From positions 1 to 38,959 of the forward strand of contig CAITHY010000105.1 of NCBI GenBank assembly GCA_903892315.1: a stretch of DNA of 38,959 bases, read 5' to 3'. The notes under the pieces were generated by a model. It was not told the DNA's origin and did no database searches. It was given only the letters and a program-made list of their open reading frames with translations. The position numbers were made by a program, and so were the translations under genes. This stretch comes from an uncultured beta proteobacterium (GTDB lineage Bacteria; Pseudomonadota; Gammaproteobacteria; Burkholderiales; Burkholderiaceae). Positions within the stretch are counted from its first letter, which is position 1; every line of letters begins with the position of its first letter. Of this stretch, positions 31,506-38,959 are shown piece after piece.

Positions 31506-34341
31506 AGTTAAAAGCACCTGTTGCTATTGTGGTGTTGGCTGTGGTGTCATCATTGAAACTACACCCAATAGCAATGGAAAGCTAGAAGTAACCGGGGTTC
31601 GTGGTGACCCTGATCACCCGGCAAACTTTGGTCGACTTTGCAGCAAGGGCTCCACCCTTCACCTTACCGCAAACCCTAGCCTGCAGGTGCAAGCGCGGCT
31701 CGGCTCTCCTGCTATCCGCAAAGCGAGGGGTGAAGAGCCGATCGATATTTCTTGGCCTGAAGCAATTCAAACCGTTGCCCAGAAATTTGCCGACATCATT
31801 AAAGAGCATGGCCCAGAATCCGTTGGTATTTATGTCTCTGGTCAGCTACTTACTGAAGATTATTACATCTTCAATAAGTTAATGAAGGGCTTAATTGGCT
31901 CAAATAATATTGATACCAATTCACGCCTGTGTATGTCTAGCGCAGTAGCTGGCTATAAGCAAACCTTAGGAATGGATGCTCCACCCTGCTGTTATGAAGA
32001 CATTGATTTTGCATCCACGATCTTCATTACAGGATCCAATACCGCTTTTGCCCATCCAATTTTGTATAGACGTCTTGAAGATGCCCGTAAAAATAACCCC
32101 GACCTGAAGGTTATTGTTGTTGATCCCAGAAAAACAGATACCGCCAAAGAAGCTGATCTCTATTTACAGATACAGCCAGGCACTGATGTTGCTCTTTATC
32201 ACGGGATGCTTTACATCATGCTTTGGGAGAAATGGATTGATGAGTCTTATATCAATTCCTATACGGTAGGTTTTGATGCCCTGCGTGACCTGGTAAGAGA
32301 CTTCACCCCTAAGGCAGTGAGCCAGATTTGTGGCATCAACGAAAAAGATTTATTCCAAGCAGCAAAATGGTTTGCCACCTCTCCTGCTACGCTCTCCATG
32401 TACTGCCAAGGACTTAATCAGTCTGCGTCAGGCACCGCCAAGAATGCTGCTTTAGTAAATCTACATTTGGCCACTGGTCAAATTGGTAAAGCTGGTGCAG
32501 GCCCATTTTCTTTGACCGGACAACCGAATGCAATGGGCGGCCGAGAGGTTGGAGGCTTGGCCAATCTACTATCAGCACACCGTGATCTTGCAAACCCAGA
32601 GCATCGTGCAGAAGTCGCTAACCTATGGGGAGTGCATTCAGTTCCTGAAAAACCAGGGCTTAGCGCCATTCCTATGTTTGAGGCATTGCGCACTGAAAAG
32701 CTTAAGGCTATTTGGATCGTTTGCACAAACCCTGCACAATCAATGCCCGATCTCAATGCGGTGCATGAAGGACTAAGCAAAGCGGAGTTTGTTGTGGTGC
32801 AGGAAGCCTATGCACACACAGCCACTACCTTATATGCAGATGTATTGTTGCCAGCCACCACCTGGGCAGAAAAGGTGGGGACTGTTACTAATTCAGAGCG
32901 AAGAATTTCTAAAGTCAATCCTGCAATTGACCCCTATGAATCTGCTAAACATGATTGGCAGATTGCTCTTGAAATTGGTCTAGCTCTTGAGGCGCTATTG
33001 CCAGGCAATAGAAAGGAAGAGACATCCACTCTATTTCCTTATGATGGTCCGGAAGATATTTGGAATGAACATCGCGAAAGTACTGCGGGTCGTGATCTCG
33101 ATATCACTGGTCTGAGCTATCAAATTCTCGAAGAGCGTGGACCACAGCAATGGCCTATGCCCAAAGGGGATTTCTTTGGCAAAAAGCGGCTTTATGAAAA
33201 TGGCGTCTTCCCAACCAAAGATAAAAAAGCCCACTTTATAGCCGCACCTTATAAAGCAACTGCAGAGTCCGTAGATGCTCGCTACCCTTTTGCCTTAAAC
33301 ACCGGACGCCTAAGAGATCAATGGCATGGCATGAGCAGAACTGGAACCATTGGAACGCTCTATGGTCACTCACCAGAGCCTTGCGTGGAGATGTCACCCA
33401 AAGATGCTGGCAGGATGAATCTGGAAAATGGTGATTTAGTTCATGTCACTAGCCGCAGAGGCAGCGAGATCTTTCCAATCAAAGTCTCGGAGGATATTGC
33501 CTCCTCGCAAGCCTTTATTGCCATGCACTGGGGTTCTGAGTTTATTTCAGGCGCTGCTGGTAAAACACCAGGCCGCGGAGTCAACGGACTAACCTGCAAC
33601 ATGATTGATCCCGTATCAGGTCAGCCAGAATTAAAACATTCAGCCGTCAAGATTTTGCCAGCGAATCTACCTTGGCAATTAGTAGCCTTTGGTTTATTTC
33701 CGAAAGAGGAGGTATTTTCTGTGCAAAATAGCTTGCGCAGGATCTTGCCTCACTTCGACTCGGCCCAATGCGTCTTATTTGGTAGAGAGCAGGATGGCGA
33801 CCTTATTGGAGTTTCATTCAAAGCTGCCCACCATGAAGACCCTCTAGAAGAATCTGAATCTCTTGCCGCCCAAGCTTTAAAGCAAGTGATGCAGAAATTT
33901 AAATTAGATGAGGCATCTGGCGAGCCTGTGATGCGTTATAGCGATAAGCGCAGAGGCGTTGTTCGACTTGTACGTGCTCATGAAAAGGTTCTATCTGCAA
34001 TGCTAACTGGCCCTATTGACAGCCTAGCAAGTACTGCCTGGCTAAGGGAGTACCTAGAAAGCGGCTTAGATGCAAAAACGCTTGGTCGATCTTTATTGAT
34101 GCCCGTCAGCAAACCTCCATTAGAAATTAAGCCTAAAGGTAAGGCAATTTGCAACTGCTTTAATGTATCCGCTGACACAATGACCCTATGCCTAAGCAAA
34201 ATGCCGGCAGGAATATCCCCCGTTGATGCCATGAGCGCACTTCAAACTGAAACACAATGCGGAACAAATTGTGGCTCTTGCAAGCCCGAGGTCAAGCAAA
34301 TTATTGCTGGCTTCCTCACAAAAATGGAAGTAGCTGCATAA
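31498..34341 (+). CDS. nasA: Assimilatory nitrate reductase catalytic subunit
   Basis: A molybdopterin oxidoreductase of 947 aa that reduces nitrate to nitrite in the cytoplasm. The N-terminal [4Fe-4S] ligands are in STCCYCGVGCG and LCSKGS (residues 7-50). Mo-bis-MGD regions follow (SRLCMSSAV, ITGSNTAFAHP, YCQGLNQSASGT, GQPNAMGGREVGGL). The C-terminal molydop-binding domain contains LNTGRLRDQWHGMSRTG. The last 60 residues add a BFD-like [2Fe-2S] domain (ICNCFNV ... CGTNCGSC), as in Klebsiella NasA. There is no FAD subunit gene (nasB/nasC-like) in the window, so the electron donor is unclear. It starts within the nirD stop region. Confidence 0.95.
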   Translation: MAEVKSTCCYCGVGCGVIIETTPNSNGKLEVTGVRGDPDHPANFGRLCSKGSTLHLTANPSLQVQARLGSPAIRKARGEEPIDISWPEAIQTVAQKFADIIKEHGPESVGIYVSGQLLTEDYYIFNKLMKGLIGSNNIDTNSRLCMSSAVAGYKQTLGMDAPPCCYEDIDFASTIFITGSNTAFAHPILYRRLEDARKNNPDLKVIVVDPRKTDTAKEADLYLQIQPGTDVALYHGMLYIMLWEKWIDESYINSYTVGFDALRDLVRDFTPKAVSQICGINEKDLFQAAKWFATSPATLSMYCQGLNQSASGTAKNAALVNLHLATGQIGKAGAGPFSLTGQPNAMGGREVGGLANLLSAHRDLANPEHRAEVANLWGVHSVPEKPGLSAIPMFEALRTEKLKAIWIVCTNPAQSMPDLNAVHEGLSKAEFVVVQEAYAHTATTLYADVLLPATTWAEKVGTVTNSERRISKVNPAIDPYESAKHDWQIALEIGLALEALLPGNRKEETSTLFPYDGPEDIWNEHRESTAGRDLDITGLSYQILEERGPQQWPMPKGDFFGKKRLYENGVFPTKDKKAHFIAAPYKATAESVDARYPFALNTGRLRDQWHGMSRTGTIGTLYGHSPEPCVEMSPKDAGRMNLENGDLVHVTSRRGSEIFPIKVSEDIASSQAFIAMHWGSEFISGAAGKTPGRGVNGLTCNMIDPVSGQPELKHSAVKILPANLPWQLVAFGLFPKEEVFSVQNSLRRILPHFDSAQCVLFGREQDGDLIGVSFKAAHHEDPLEESESLAAQALKQVMQKFKLDEASGEPVMRYSDKRRGVVRLVRAHEKVLSAMLTGPIDSLASTAWLREYLESGLDAKTLGRSLLMPVSKPPLEIKPKGKAICNCFNVSADTMTLCLSKMPAGISPVDAMSALQTETQCGTNCGSCKPEVKQIIAGFLTKMEVAA

Positions 34342-34348
34342 TCCTGTA

Positions 34349-35257
34349 ATGAGCATTACAACATTCTTAAAGGTCATTGGCCGAGGTAGCAAGGGAGCCG
34401 GTGATCTTGATCGCAATCAAGCAAAAGAAGTCTTCACTCAAATTCTAGATGGCAAGGTTAGCGATCTTGAGCTCGGTGCATTTTGTATTGCCATGCGTAT
34501 TAAGGGTGAGTCCATATCTGAGTTAATGGGCTTTATGGATGCTGTAGAGCCGCATCTGAATTTACTCAATCTAGGGACGAGTCCAACCATAATCTTACCT
34601 AGCTATAACGGGGCCAGAAAACAAGCAAATCTCACACCGCTTCTTGCAGGCATGCTTGCTAGTTATGGCTTTACCGTTCTTGTTCAGGGGGTGGAGAAAG
34701 ATTCGACCAGGGTAACAAGTCATGAAATCTTTAAATCACTTGACTGGCCAATTCTCAACTCTAAGGATGAATTTAGCACCCTCCTAAGCTCTAATCAGCC
34801 TATTTTTTGCCCTCTCAATGTTATTTCTCCAGCACTGCAGAGATTGCTAGATATCCGAGAGCAAATTGGCTTACGCAATACTGGTCATGTTCTGGCAAAA
34901 CTCATCAATCCAACCCTTCAGAACCCTTGGCAGGTTTCTAACTACACCCATCCGGAGTATCCAGAAAAATTGCGAGAGTTTTTTCAACTACGTTCGGCAA
35001 ATGCAATTTTAATGAGGGGGAGCGAAGGTGAGCCAACTGCCTCCCTACAGCGATTACCGGAAATGCATTTTTTATTTTCTAGCAAACAAGAAAGTTCTAG
35101 TCCAGAAGAGCGCTTTGAAGAATCTAATCCATTCTCTGAAATTGATGCCAGATCAACTGCATCTGTTACACAGCAGATTCTCTCTGGGCAAGTTAGGTGT
35201 CCAGGCTCTATCCTAAGACAGGCCAATCAAATATCTACGATGGCTGGCTTACACTAA
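34349..35257 (+). CDS. ybiB: YbiB / TrpD2 family DNA-binding protein
   Basis: The protein has the anthranilate phosphoribosyltransferase (TrpD) fold. It has the N-terminal helical domain (GAGDLDRNQAKEVFTQILDGKVSDLELGAF) and a degenerate PRPP region (ILPSYNGARKQANLTPLLAG). The KRYGTGGD-type catalytic motif is missing, as in E. coli YbiB (TrpD2), a non-catalytic nucleic-acid-binding protein. The 302-aa length fits. It follows nasA by 7 nt and is followed by an HPP gene after 3 nt, so it is inside the nitrate operon. The reason for this link is not known. Confidence 0.85.
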   Translation: MSITTFLKVIGRGSKGAGDLDRNQAKEVFTQILDGKVSDLELGAFCIAMRIKGESISELMGFMDAVEPHLNLLNLGTSPTIILPSYNGARKQANLTPLLAGMLASYGFTVLVQGVEKDSTRVTSHEIFKSLDWPILNSKDEFSTLLSSNQPIFCPLNVISPALQRLLDIREQIGLRNTGHVLAKLINPTLQNPWQVSNYTHPEYPEKLREFFQLRSANAILMRGSEGEPTASLQRLPEMHFLFSSKQESSSPEERFEESNPFSEIDARSTASVTQQILSGQVRCPGSILRQANQISTMAGLH

Positions 35258-35260
35258 GAC

Positions 35261-35770
35261 ATGCTTAGAACAGTTAAACGTTTGGTATGGGTTTCATTGG
35301 GCGCAATAGTTGCATTGGGGTTAGCCCTTTTAGTAACTAAACCACCGACATCACCATTACTGCTTGCATCGCTAGGTGGTTCGACGATATTTTTATTTGG
35401 CTTAACTGGCGCCCCCGCAGCCCAGCCAAGAGCTTTATTTGGCGGACACCTCATCAGCGCATTCATTGGCATTATTTGTTACCAGCTCTTTGATGATGCT
35501 TTGTGGGTTTACTTGCTCGCAGAAGTAATTACTTTGGCAGTCTTATTGCTCACTCAAACTGTGCACCCACCAGCCGGCGCCAATCCTCTCATCATGATCC
35601 AGGCACATGCTGGCTTTGGCCATCTCATAGCAGTTGTTTTGGTAGGCGTTACGATTCTGGCCGTTGTTGCAGCCCTCTGGAGTCGCTTAACCCCCGGTAA
35701 GGCCCTTCACTATCCCGTGAAATGGAATGAACCATCACCGCCATCGAGGGACTGGAGCGTTTGGGGTTAG
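35261..35770 (+). CDS. HPP-family membrane protein 1 (candidate nitrite transporter)
   Basis: A 169-aa protein with four transmembrane helices at about 8-27, 38-56, 65-103 (two close segments) and 118-139. The family motif HPPAGANPL lies at about 102-110. HPP-family proteins of cyanobacteria and chloroplasts have been reported as nitrite transporters. Its position at the end of the nasA-ybiB operon supports a role in nitrite movement. Its stop codon is 6 nt from the stop of the converging second HPP gene. Confidence 0.85.
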   Translation: MLRTVKRLVWVSLGAIVALGLALLVTKPPTSPLLLASLGGSTIFLFGLTGAPAAQPRALFGGHLISAFIGIICYQLFDDALWVYLLAEVITLAVLLLTQTVHPPAGANPLIMIQAHAGFGHLIAVVLVGVTILAVVAALWSRLTPGKALHYPVKWNEPSPPSRDWSVWG

Positions 35771-35776
35771 CTGGAA

Positions 35777-36301
35777 TTAGCCAGCCAAACGCTTCATTAA
35801 AACTTGGTTTAGAAAGCTTGCTAAAGCTAAAACCATGGAGTCAGCTAAAACAGGATGCAGAGCAAAGTCATAGCTATTCGTTCCAGCCATCACAATAAAA
35901 ATACTTAAGAAAACTGCTGGTGGATGAATACACCCCAGCAAGTAGGTCCCAGCCATAGTACTAATAATGGCAAAGGGGATGCCTATAGAAACTGATGGAA
36001 AAAGATAAACACAAATAAAAGCGATGCATGAAGCCAATAGATTTGCCTCTATTACAACTAGTGGAGTAAAGAATTTACTTTCGGGAAATAAAAATATGCA
36101 TAGTGCACTTACTCCAAATACAGCCGTCACCATATTCTCATCTTGAGTCATATCGCCCCATAGATGATTCATAAGCGCAATCACAAGAATAGTGATTCCA
36201 ACCCCAATTGACACCCTGAGCTTATCAAACCAAGAATATTGGCCTTGGGATGGCGCAATCTCATTAAATAAACCAATCAATTTACTAAATAAATTTTTCA
36301 T
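35777..36301 (-). CDS. HPP-family membrane protein 2
   Basis: A second HPP protein (174 aa) with a cytoplasmic N-terminus MKNLFSKLIGLFNE and about four hydrophobic helices. The motif CIHPPAVFLSI lies near residue 125. It is diverged from HPP 1: the GAN of HPPAGAN is absent. Its ATG overlaps the stop of the upstream HPP-CBS gene (ATGA), so the two are translationally coupled and may form one membrane complex. Confidence 0.8.
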   Translation of the reverse strand: MKNLFSKLIGLFNEIAPSQGQYSWFDKLRVSIGVGITILVIALMNHLWGDMTQDENMVTAVFGVSALCIFLFPESKFFTPLVVIEANLLASCIAFICVYLFPSVSIGIPFAIISTMAGTYLLGCIHPPAVFLSIFIVMAGTNSYDFALHPVLADSMVLALASFLNQVLMKRLAG

Positions 36302-37437
36302 CTTATATCAATGGACTGGTCAATAGCTTTCACAAAGTCAGATTGGGTGATCATTCCTACCAACTGCTTTTTATCATTAATTACAGGGATGTGATGATGA
36401 CCATCGCCGCAAAATATCTCGGCTAAGTCGAGCATATTTCGATCCTCACTAATCACTCTCACCGGCTTACTCATCACTTGCCCAACAGCATTAGGCAAAC
36501 TATTTAAACCGGGAACAGCTGTCCGCATGAAGCCTCTGATGCGTTGTCCAAAGGTTTGATGGAAATCAACTGCCGCACTTTTAAGAAAATCCTCCAGGGT
36601 AATAATCCCAAGAACCCTTCTTGCACTATCTATGACTGGTAAAGCTTTAACGTGACGCTTACGCAGTAAGTTCCATGCCTGATCCAGGGGTGAATCCATG
36701 CTAACGTATAAAACCTCAGTGGTCATAATATTTTTACACAGCATGCCTTGTAATTTCTTTTGATAAGCGCCACGCTCAACTTGAGAGATTAAATTGGCCA
36801 AGTCATCCTTGTTGATGTCTAAAACCTCGTTATATCTGGCTAAAACTACATCAATTTCTTCATCTTCAATTTTGCGATCGCGCTTTTGTAATGGAGATGA
36901 GTCCATTAGTGCTTTTGGGCGATGTGGATAGGGCTTTCCCGTTAGGGAGTTATAAATTACTGCGCACAAAACCAATAAGACAGCATTACCTAAAACTGGG
37001 AAGAGTACAAAATGAAAGTCCGTCATTCCACCCAGAGGGATTAATAGCGCTAAAGCCGCAGCAGGTGCGTGCAAACAACTCAATGCAAACATTGCCAAGA
37101 TTGCAAGCCCAACCGATAAAGGAATTAAAAATATCAATTCATGCACAAAATTTGTGCAGGTAACAGCCACAAAAGCGGAAATACAACTGCCTCCTATAAC
37201 CGCCCAGGGTTGCGCCATTGGACTTGAAGGCAAAACAAATAATAAAAATGCACTGGCACCCATCGAGGCAACGATCCATGGTGATGCGCTGCCAAAACTA
37301 GCAAGCAATAAACCAAGGCCGATCATGGCCAGTAAACCCAACACAACTCCTAAAGCTGACCGCAACCGCTCCGACCAAGAAACTGAGCTAGCTTCCGGTA
37401 AAAAGATAGCGATTAATTTGCTGTATAAATGTTTCAA
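36298..37437 (-). CDS. HPP-family membrane protein with C-terminal CBS pair
   Basis: Residues 1-170 form an HPP membrane domain. The motif is altered to LHAPAAALALL (HAP in place of HPP). Residues ~235-375 hold two CBS domains (MTTEVLYVSMDSPLDQAWNLLRKRHVKALPV and MSKPVRVISEDRNMLDLAEIFCGDGHHHIPV), regulatory modules that bind adenosyl ligands. The start is TTG 37437. An in-frame stop lies upstream, and its MKHLYSKLIAIF matches the N-terminus of HPP 2, which confirms the frame. Transport gated by energy or nucleotide state is a reasonable inference. Confidence 0.85.
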   Translation of the reverse strand: MKHLYSKLIAIFLPEASSVSWSERLRSALGVVLGLLAMIGLGLLLASFGSASPWIVASMGASAFLLFVLPSSPMAQPWAVIGGSCISAFVAVTCTNFVHELIFLIPLSVGLAILAMFALSCLHAPAAALALLIPLGGMTDFHFVLFPVLGNAVLLVLCAVIYNSLTGKPYPHRPKALMDSSPLQKRDRKIEDEEIDVVLARYNEVLDINKDDLANLISQVERGAYQKKLQGMLCKNIMTTEVLYVSMDSPLDQAWNLLRKRHVKALPVIDSARRVLGIITLEDFLKSAAVDFHQTFGQRIRGFMRTAVPGLNSLPNAVGQVMSKPVRVISEDRNMLDLAEIFCGDGHHHIPVINDKKQLVGMITQSDFVKAIDQSIDIR

Positions 37438-37548
37438 AGTGGTCCAAAAAGGGGCTAGTTCATATGCACCAAAACTGGTGCTACTTGGCCTATTGTATGC
37501 AAATCTTTGTATATTCTTATGATTCAGAAAGATTAACTACAAAGCGCT

Positions 37549-38016
37549 ATGGAACAAAAACTACCCTTACCCCCATTTACTAAAGAAACCGCTATCCAGA
37601 AGATTCGGATGGCTGAAGACGCATGGAATACTCGAGATCCAGAAAAAGTCTCTTTGGTTTACACGGAAGATACGGTTTGGAGAAATCGCTCTGAATTTCC
37701 AAAAGGAAGAGAGCAAGTAAAAGAATTCCTTCAGCGCAAATGGGCTAAGGAACTTGACTACCGCTTAATTAAAGAATTATGGGCATTTACAGATAATCGT
37801 ATTGCAGTTCGTTTTGCTTACGAATGTCGTGATGACTCTGGCAACTGGAGTCGCAGCTTTGGTAATGAGAATTGGGAGTTTAATGAAAATGGTTTCATGA
37901 TGAGACGTTTCGCCAGCATTAATGATTTACCCATTAAAGAATCTGACCGAAAGTTTTTTTGGCCGCTAGGTAGAAGACCTGATGACCATCCGGGACTAAG
38001 TGATTTTGGCTTCTGA
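37549..38016 (+). CDS. DUF1348 / NTF2-like protein
   Basis: A 155-aa NTF2-like fold of the DUF1348 group. It has [29 protein letters not shown], then [41 protein letters not shown], and closing [15 protein letters not shown] residues and a [14 protein letters not shown] tail. The cellular function is unknown. It is transcribed away from the HPP-CBS gene across a 111-nt divergent region. The following nitroreductase gene overlaps it by 17 nt. Confidence 0.85.
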   Translation: MEQKLPLPPFTKETAIQKIRMAEDAWNTRDPEKVSLVYTEDTVWRNRSEFPKGREQVKEFLQRKWAKELDYRLIKELWAFTDNRIAVRFAYECRDDSGNWSRSFGNENWEFNENGFMMRRFASINDLPIKESDRKFFWPLGRRPDDHPGLSDFGF

Positions 38017-38599
38017 TAATTCCGATTCACTCGAAGGTTTTGCTCATGCACTAATCCATAGTCGCCAGCATGTTTCACCTAAAAGACTGATAGCGCCAGG
38101 CCCCAACTCTACCCAAAAATTAGAAATTCTGAATGCAGCTGGGGCTGCCCCTGATCATGGTAAGGTAACGCCATGGCACTTTTACGAGGTTAGCCCCGAA
38201 AGCCGTAATTTATTGGGCGGCCTATTTGCAGATGCGCTCATTGCAAGAGACCCGGGGGCAACGCCCACTCAGGTTGACGAAGCGAGGCAGAAAGCCTTTC
38301 GCGGTCCATTACTTTTATTGGCAACCGCCAAGCTAAATAACGCGTTAGATAATATTCCCGAGCAAGAAAAACTTATCTCTGCCGGATGCGCAATTCAGAA
38401 TGTCTTACTAATGGCTAATGCCTTGGGATTTGGCTCGGGTCTATCAAGCGGTAAGGCTCTATATAGCCAAAAGATGAGAGATCTATTTTTACTCAAGGAT
38501 AAAGAGGAGCCCCTATGCTTCATTACTATCGGCACTATCTCAATTCATAAACCCAACAAACAAAGACCAGATGCAAATTCTTATAGCTCTGTTTTCTAA
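38000..38599 (+). CDS. Nitroreductase family protein (YdjA-like)
   Basis: The protein (199 aa) matches YdjA-type FMN nitroreductases. It has [22 protein letters not shown] near residues 43-64, [14 protein letters not shown] in the middle, [27 protein letters not shown], and LCFITIGT near the end. The physiological substrate is unknown. The start is taken as GTG 38000, since no ATG is available in the conserved N-terminal part, and GGGA stands 5 nt before it. It overlaps the DUF1348 gene by 17 nt, so expression is coupled. It is the last gene before the tRNA-Ser attachment region. Confidence 0.8.
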   Translation: MILASDNSDSLEGFAHALIHSRQHVSPKRLIAPGPNSTQKLEILNAAGAAPDHGKVTPWHFYEVSPESRNLLGGLFADALIARDPGATPTQVDEARQKAFRGPLLLLATAKLNNALDNIPEQEKLISAGCAIQNVLLMANALGFGSGLSSGKALYSQKMRDLFLLKDKEEPLCFITIGTISIHKPNKQRPDANSYSSVF

Positions 38600-38716
38600 C
38601 TGAATCTATTGGATATTTTTAGATACACAACAATTAATTAACCAAGCCACCAAGGTGTGCTGAGTAATTGTTGGCTTAAATGCATTAGCCAGATCTGAAA
38701 TCAAATATTGTTTGGG

Positions 38717-38737
38717 TGGTAAGCGTACTGGTAAGCG
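38717..38737 (+). repeat. Period-12 direct repeat pair, copy C
   Basis: TGGTAAGCG occurs perfectly at 38717-38725 and 38729-38737 with a 3-nt spacer (tac). It is preceded by TTTGGG, as copies A and B are by TTTTAG or TTTAG. It lies 82 nt from the tRNA-Ser 3' end. Confidence 0.75.
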
Positions 38738-38753
38738 GGAGCACTAAAGAAAA

Positions 38754-38771
38754 AGCCCCGGTTAAGGGGCT
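38754..38771 (-). terminator. Terminator after tRNA-Ser
   Basis: AGCCCC (38754-38759) pairs with GGGGCT (38766-38771) around a 6-nt loop. On the minus strand it is followed by TTTTTCTTTAG. It ends the tRNA-Ser transcript about 48 nt past the CCA. Confidence 0.8.
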
Positions 38772-38818
38772 ATGTCTTTGTTGTATAAAGTAAAAAGTAG
38801 TAAATATGCCAAAAATGA

Positions 38819-38913
38819 TGGCGGAGACGAGAGGATTCGAACCTCCGATCAGAGTTTTAGCCCCGATGCTCCCTTAGCAGGGGAGTGCCTTCGACCAGCT
38901 CGGCCACGTCTCC
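38819..38913 (-). tRNA. tRNA-Ser (anticodon GCT)
   Basis: Read on the minus strand, acceptor GGAGACG (from 38913) pairs with CGTCTCC, followed by discriminator G and an encoded CCA (38821-38819). The anticodon loop is CTGCTAA, giving GCT. The long variable arm typical of class II tRNA-Ser is present, and the T-loop is GGTTCGAATCC. Its 3' end is copied at 22,120 and in shorter form at 22,292, marking it as a likely integration site. Confidence 0.97.
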
Positions 38914-38959
38914 GTACTTCTTACTATTACAACGCCCCACAGTTTAACGGATAACCGCT

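Noticed and set aside
38772..38954. 60-aa plus-strand frame at the right end
   Set aside because: It reads antisense through tRNA-Ser and is not a gene.
1..38959. CRISPR arrays, insertion sequences, integrases or transposases
   Set aside because: No regularly spaced long repeats and no transposase, integrase or recombinase motifs are seen in any predicted protein.

Overview
The window looks like a chromosomal segment of a low-GC freshwater betaproteobacterium of the Polynucleobacter type (Burkholderiales). This is inferred from gene content, protein style (long-chain FadD, a FadN-type multifunctional beta-oxidation protein, the yqjDEK trio, NrtA proteins with Tat signals) and moderate GC. 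No sequence search was possible. The segment is gene-dense and mostly arranged in tight operons.

Positions 1-6,060: a tRNA-Asn(GTT) with its terminator, an unrecognised 194-aa protein, the tRNA hydroxylation protein TrhP (YegQ), a small membrane protein, an outer-membrane 'MetA-pathway' barrel, and an IlvD/Edd-type dehydratase followed closely by a DUF4442 thioesterase-fold protein.

Positions 6,055-18,090: a lipid block. Facing left are plsC and fadD, then a small outer-membrane barrel. Facing right is a TetR-type regulator with an operator-like palindrome at its promoter. Behind it follow acyl-CoA dehydrogenase, 3-hydroxyacyl-CoA dehydrogenase/enoyl-CoA hydratase, thiolase, a DUF2147 secreted protein, an FMN-dependent 2-nitropropane dioxygenase-like oxidoreductase and a second enoyl-CoA hydratase. 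Together they activate and beta-oxidise fatty or other acyl chains.

Positions 18,151-22,030: an adenine-salvage pair (MTA/SAH-type nucleosidase and apt, head to head with 11 bp between start codons), the yqjD-yqjE-yqjK membrane stress trio, a zinc-ribbon plus Smr-domain protein, a two-gene unit of a 59-aa helix-turn-helix/CxxC protein and a small secreted protein, and a lipoprotein.

Positions 22,030-38,820: a nitrogen-assimilation block. Leftward are cobA (siroheme branch), nrtA, nrtB, nrtD and cynS, giving nitrate/nitrite/cyanate uptake plus cyanase. Rightward are a second NrtA-like binding protein, nirB, nirD, nasA, ybiB and an HPP membrane protein. Converging on these are two more HPP-family proteins, one with CBS domains. 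A DUF1348 protein and a YdjA-like nitroreductase close the block. Nitrate enters by the ABC transporter, NasA reduces it to nitrite, and NirBD reduces nitrite to ammonium using siroheme that depends on CobA. The HPP proteins are candidate nitrite transporters.

The most interesting structure is at the ends of this block. The right end is tRNA-Ser(GCT). Its last 14 nt (TGGCGGAGACGAGA on the + strand) recur exactly at 22,120, and a 10-nt version recurs at 22,292. Each of the three copies is preceded by a pair of 9-bp direct repeats with 12-nt period (TGGTGGGTA or TGGTAAGCG). Two of the three also carry a U-tailed hairpin between repeats and core. This looks like tandem attachment-site scars of tRNA-targeting integrative elements. 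If so, the whole ~16.5 kb nitrate/nitrite/cyanate block is an island, now without an integrase.
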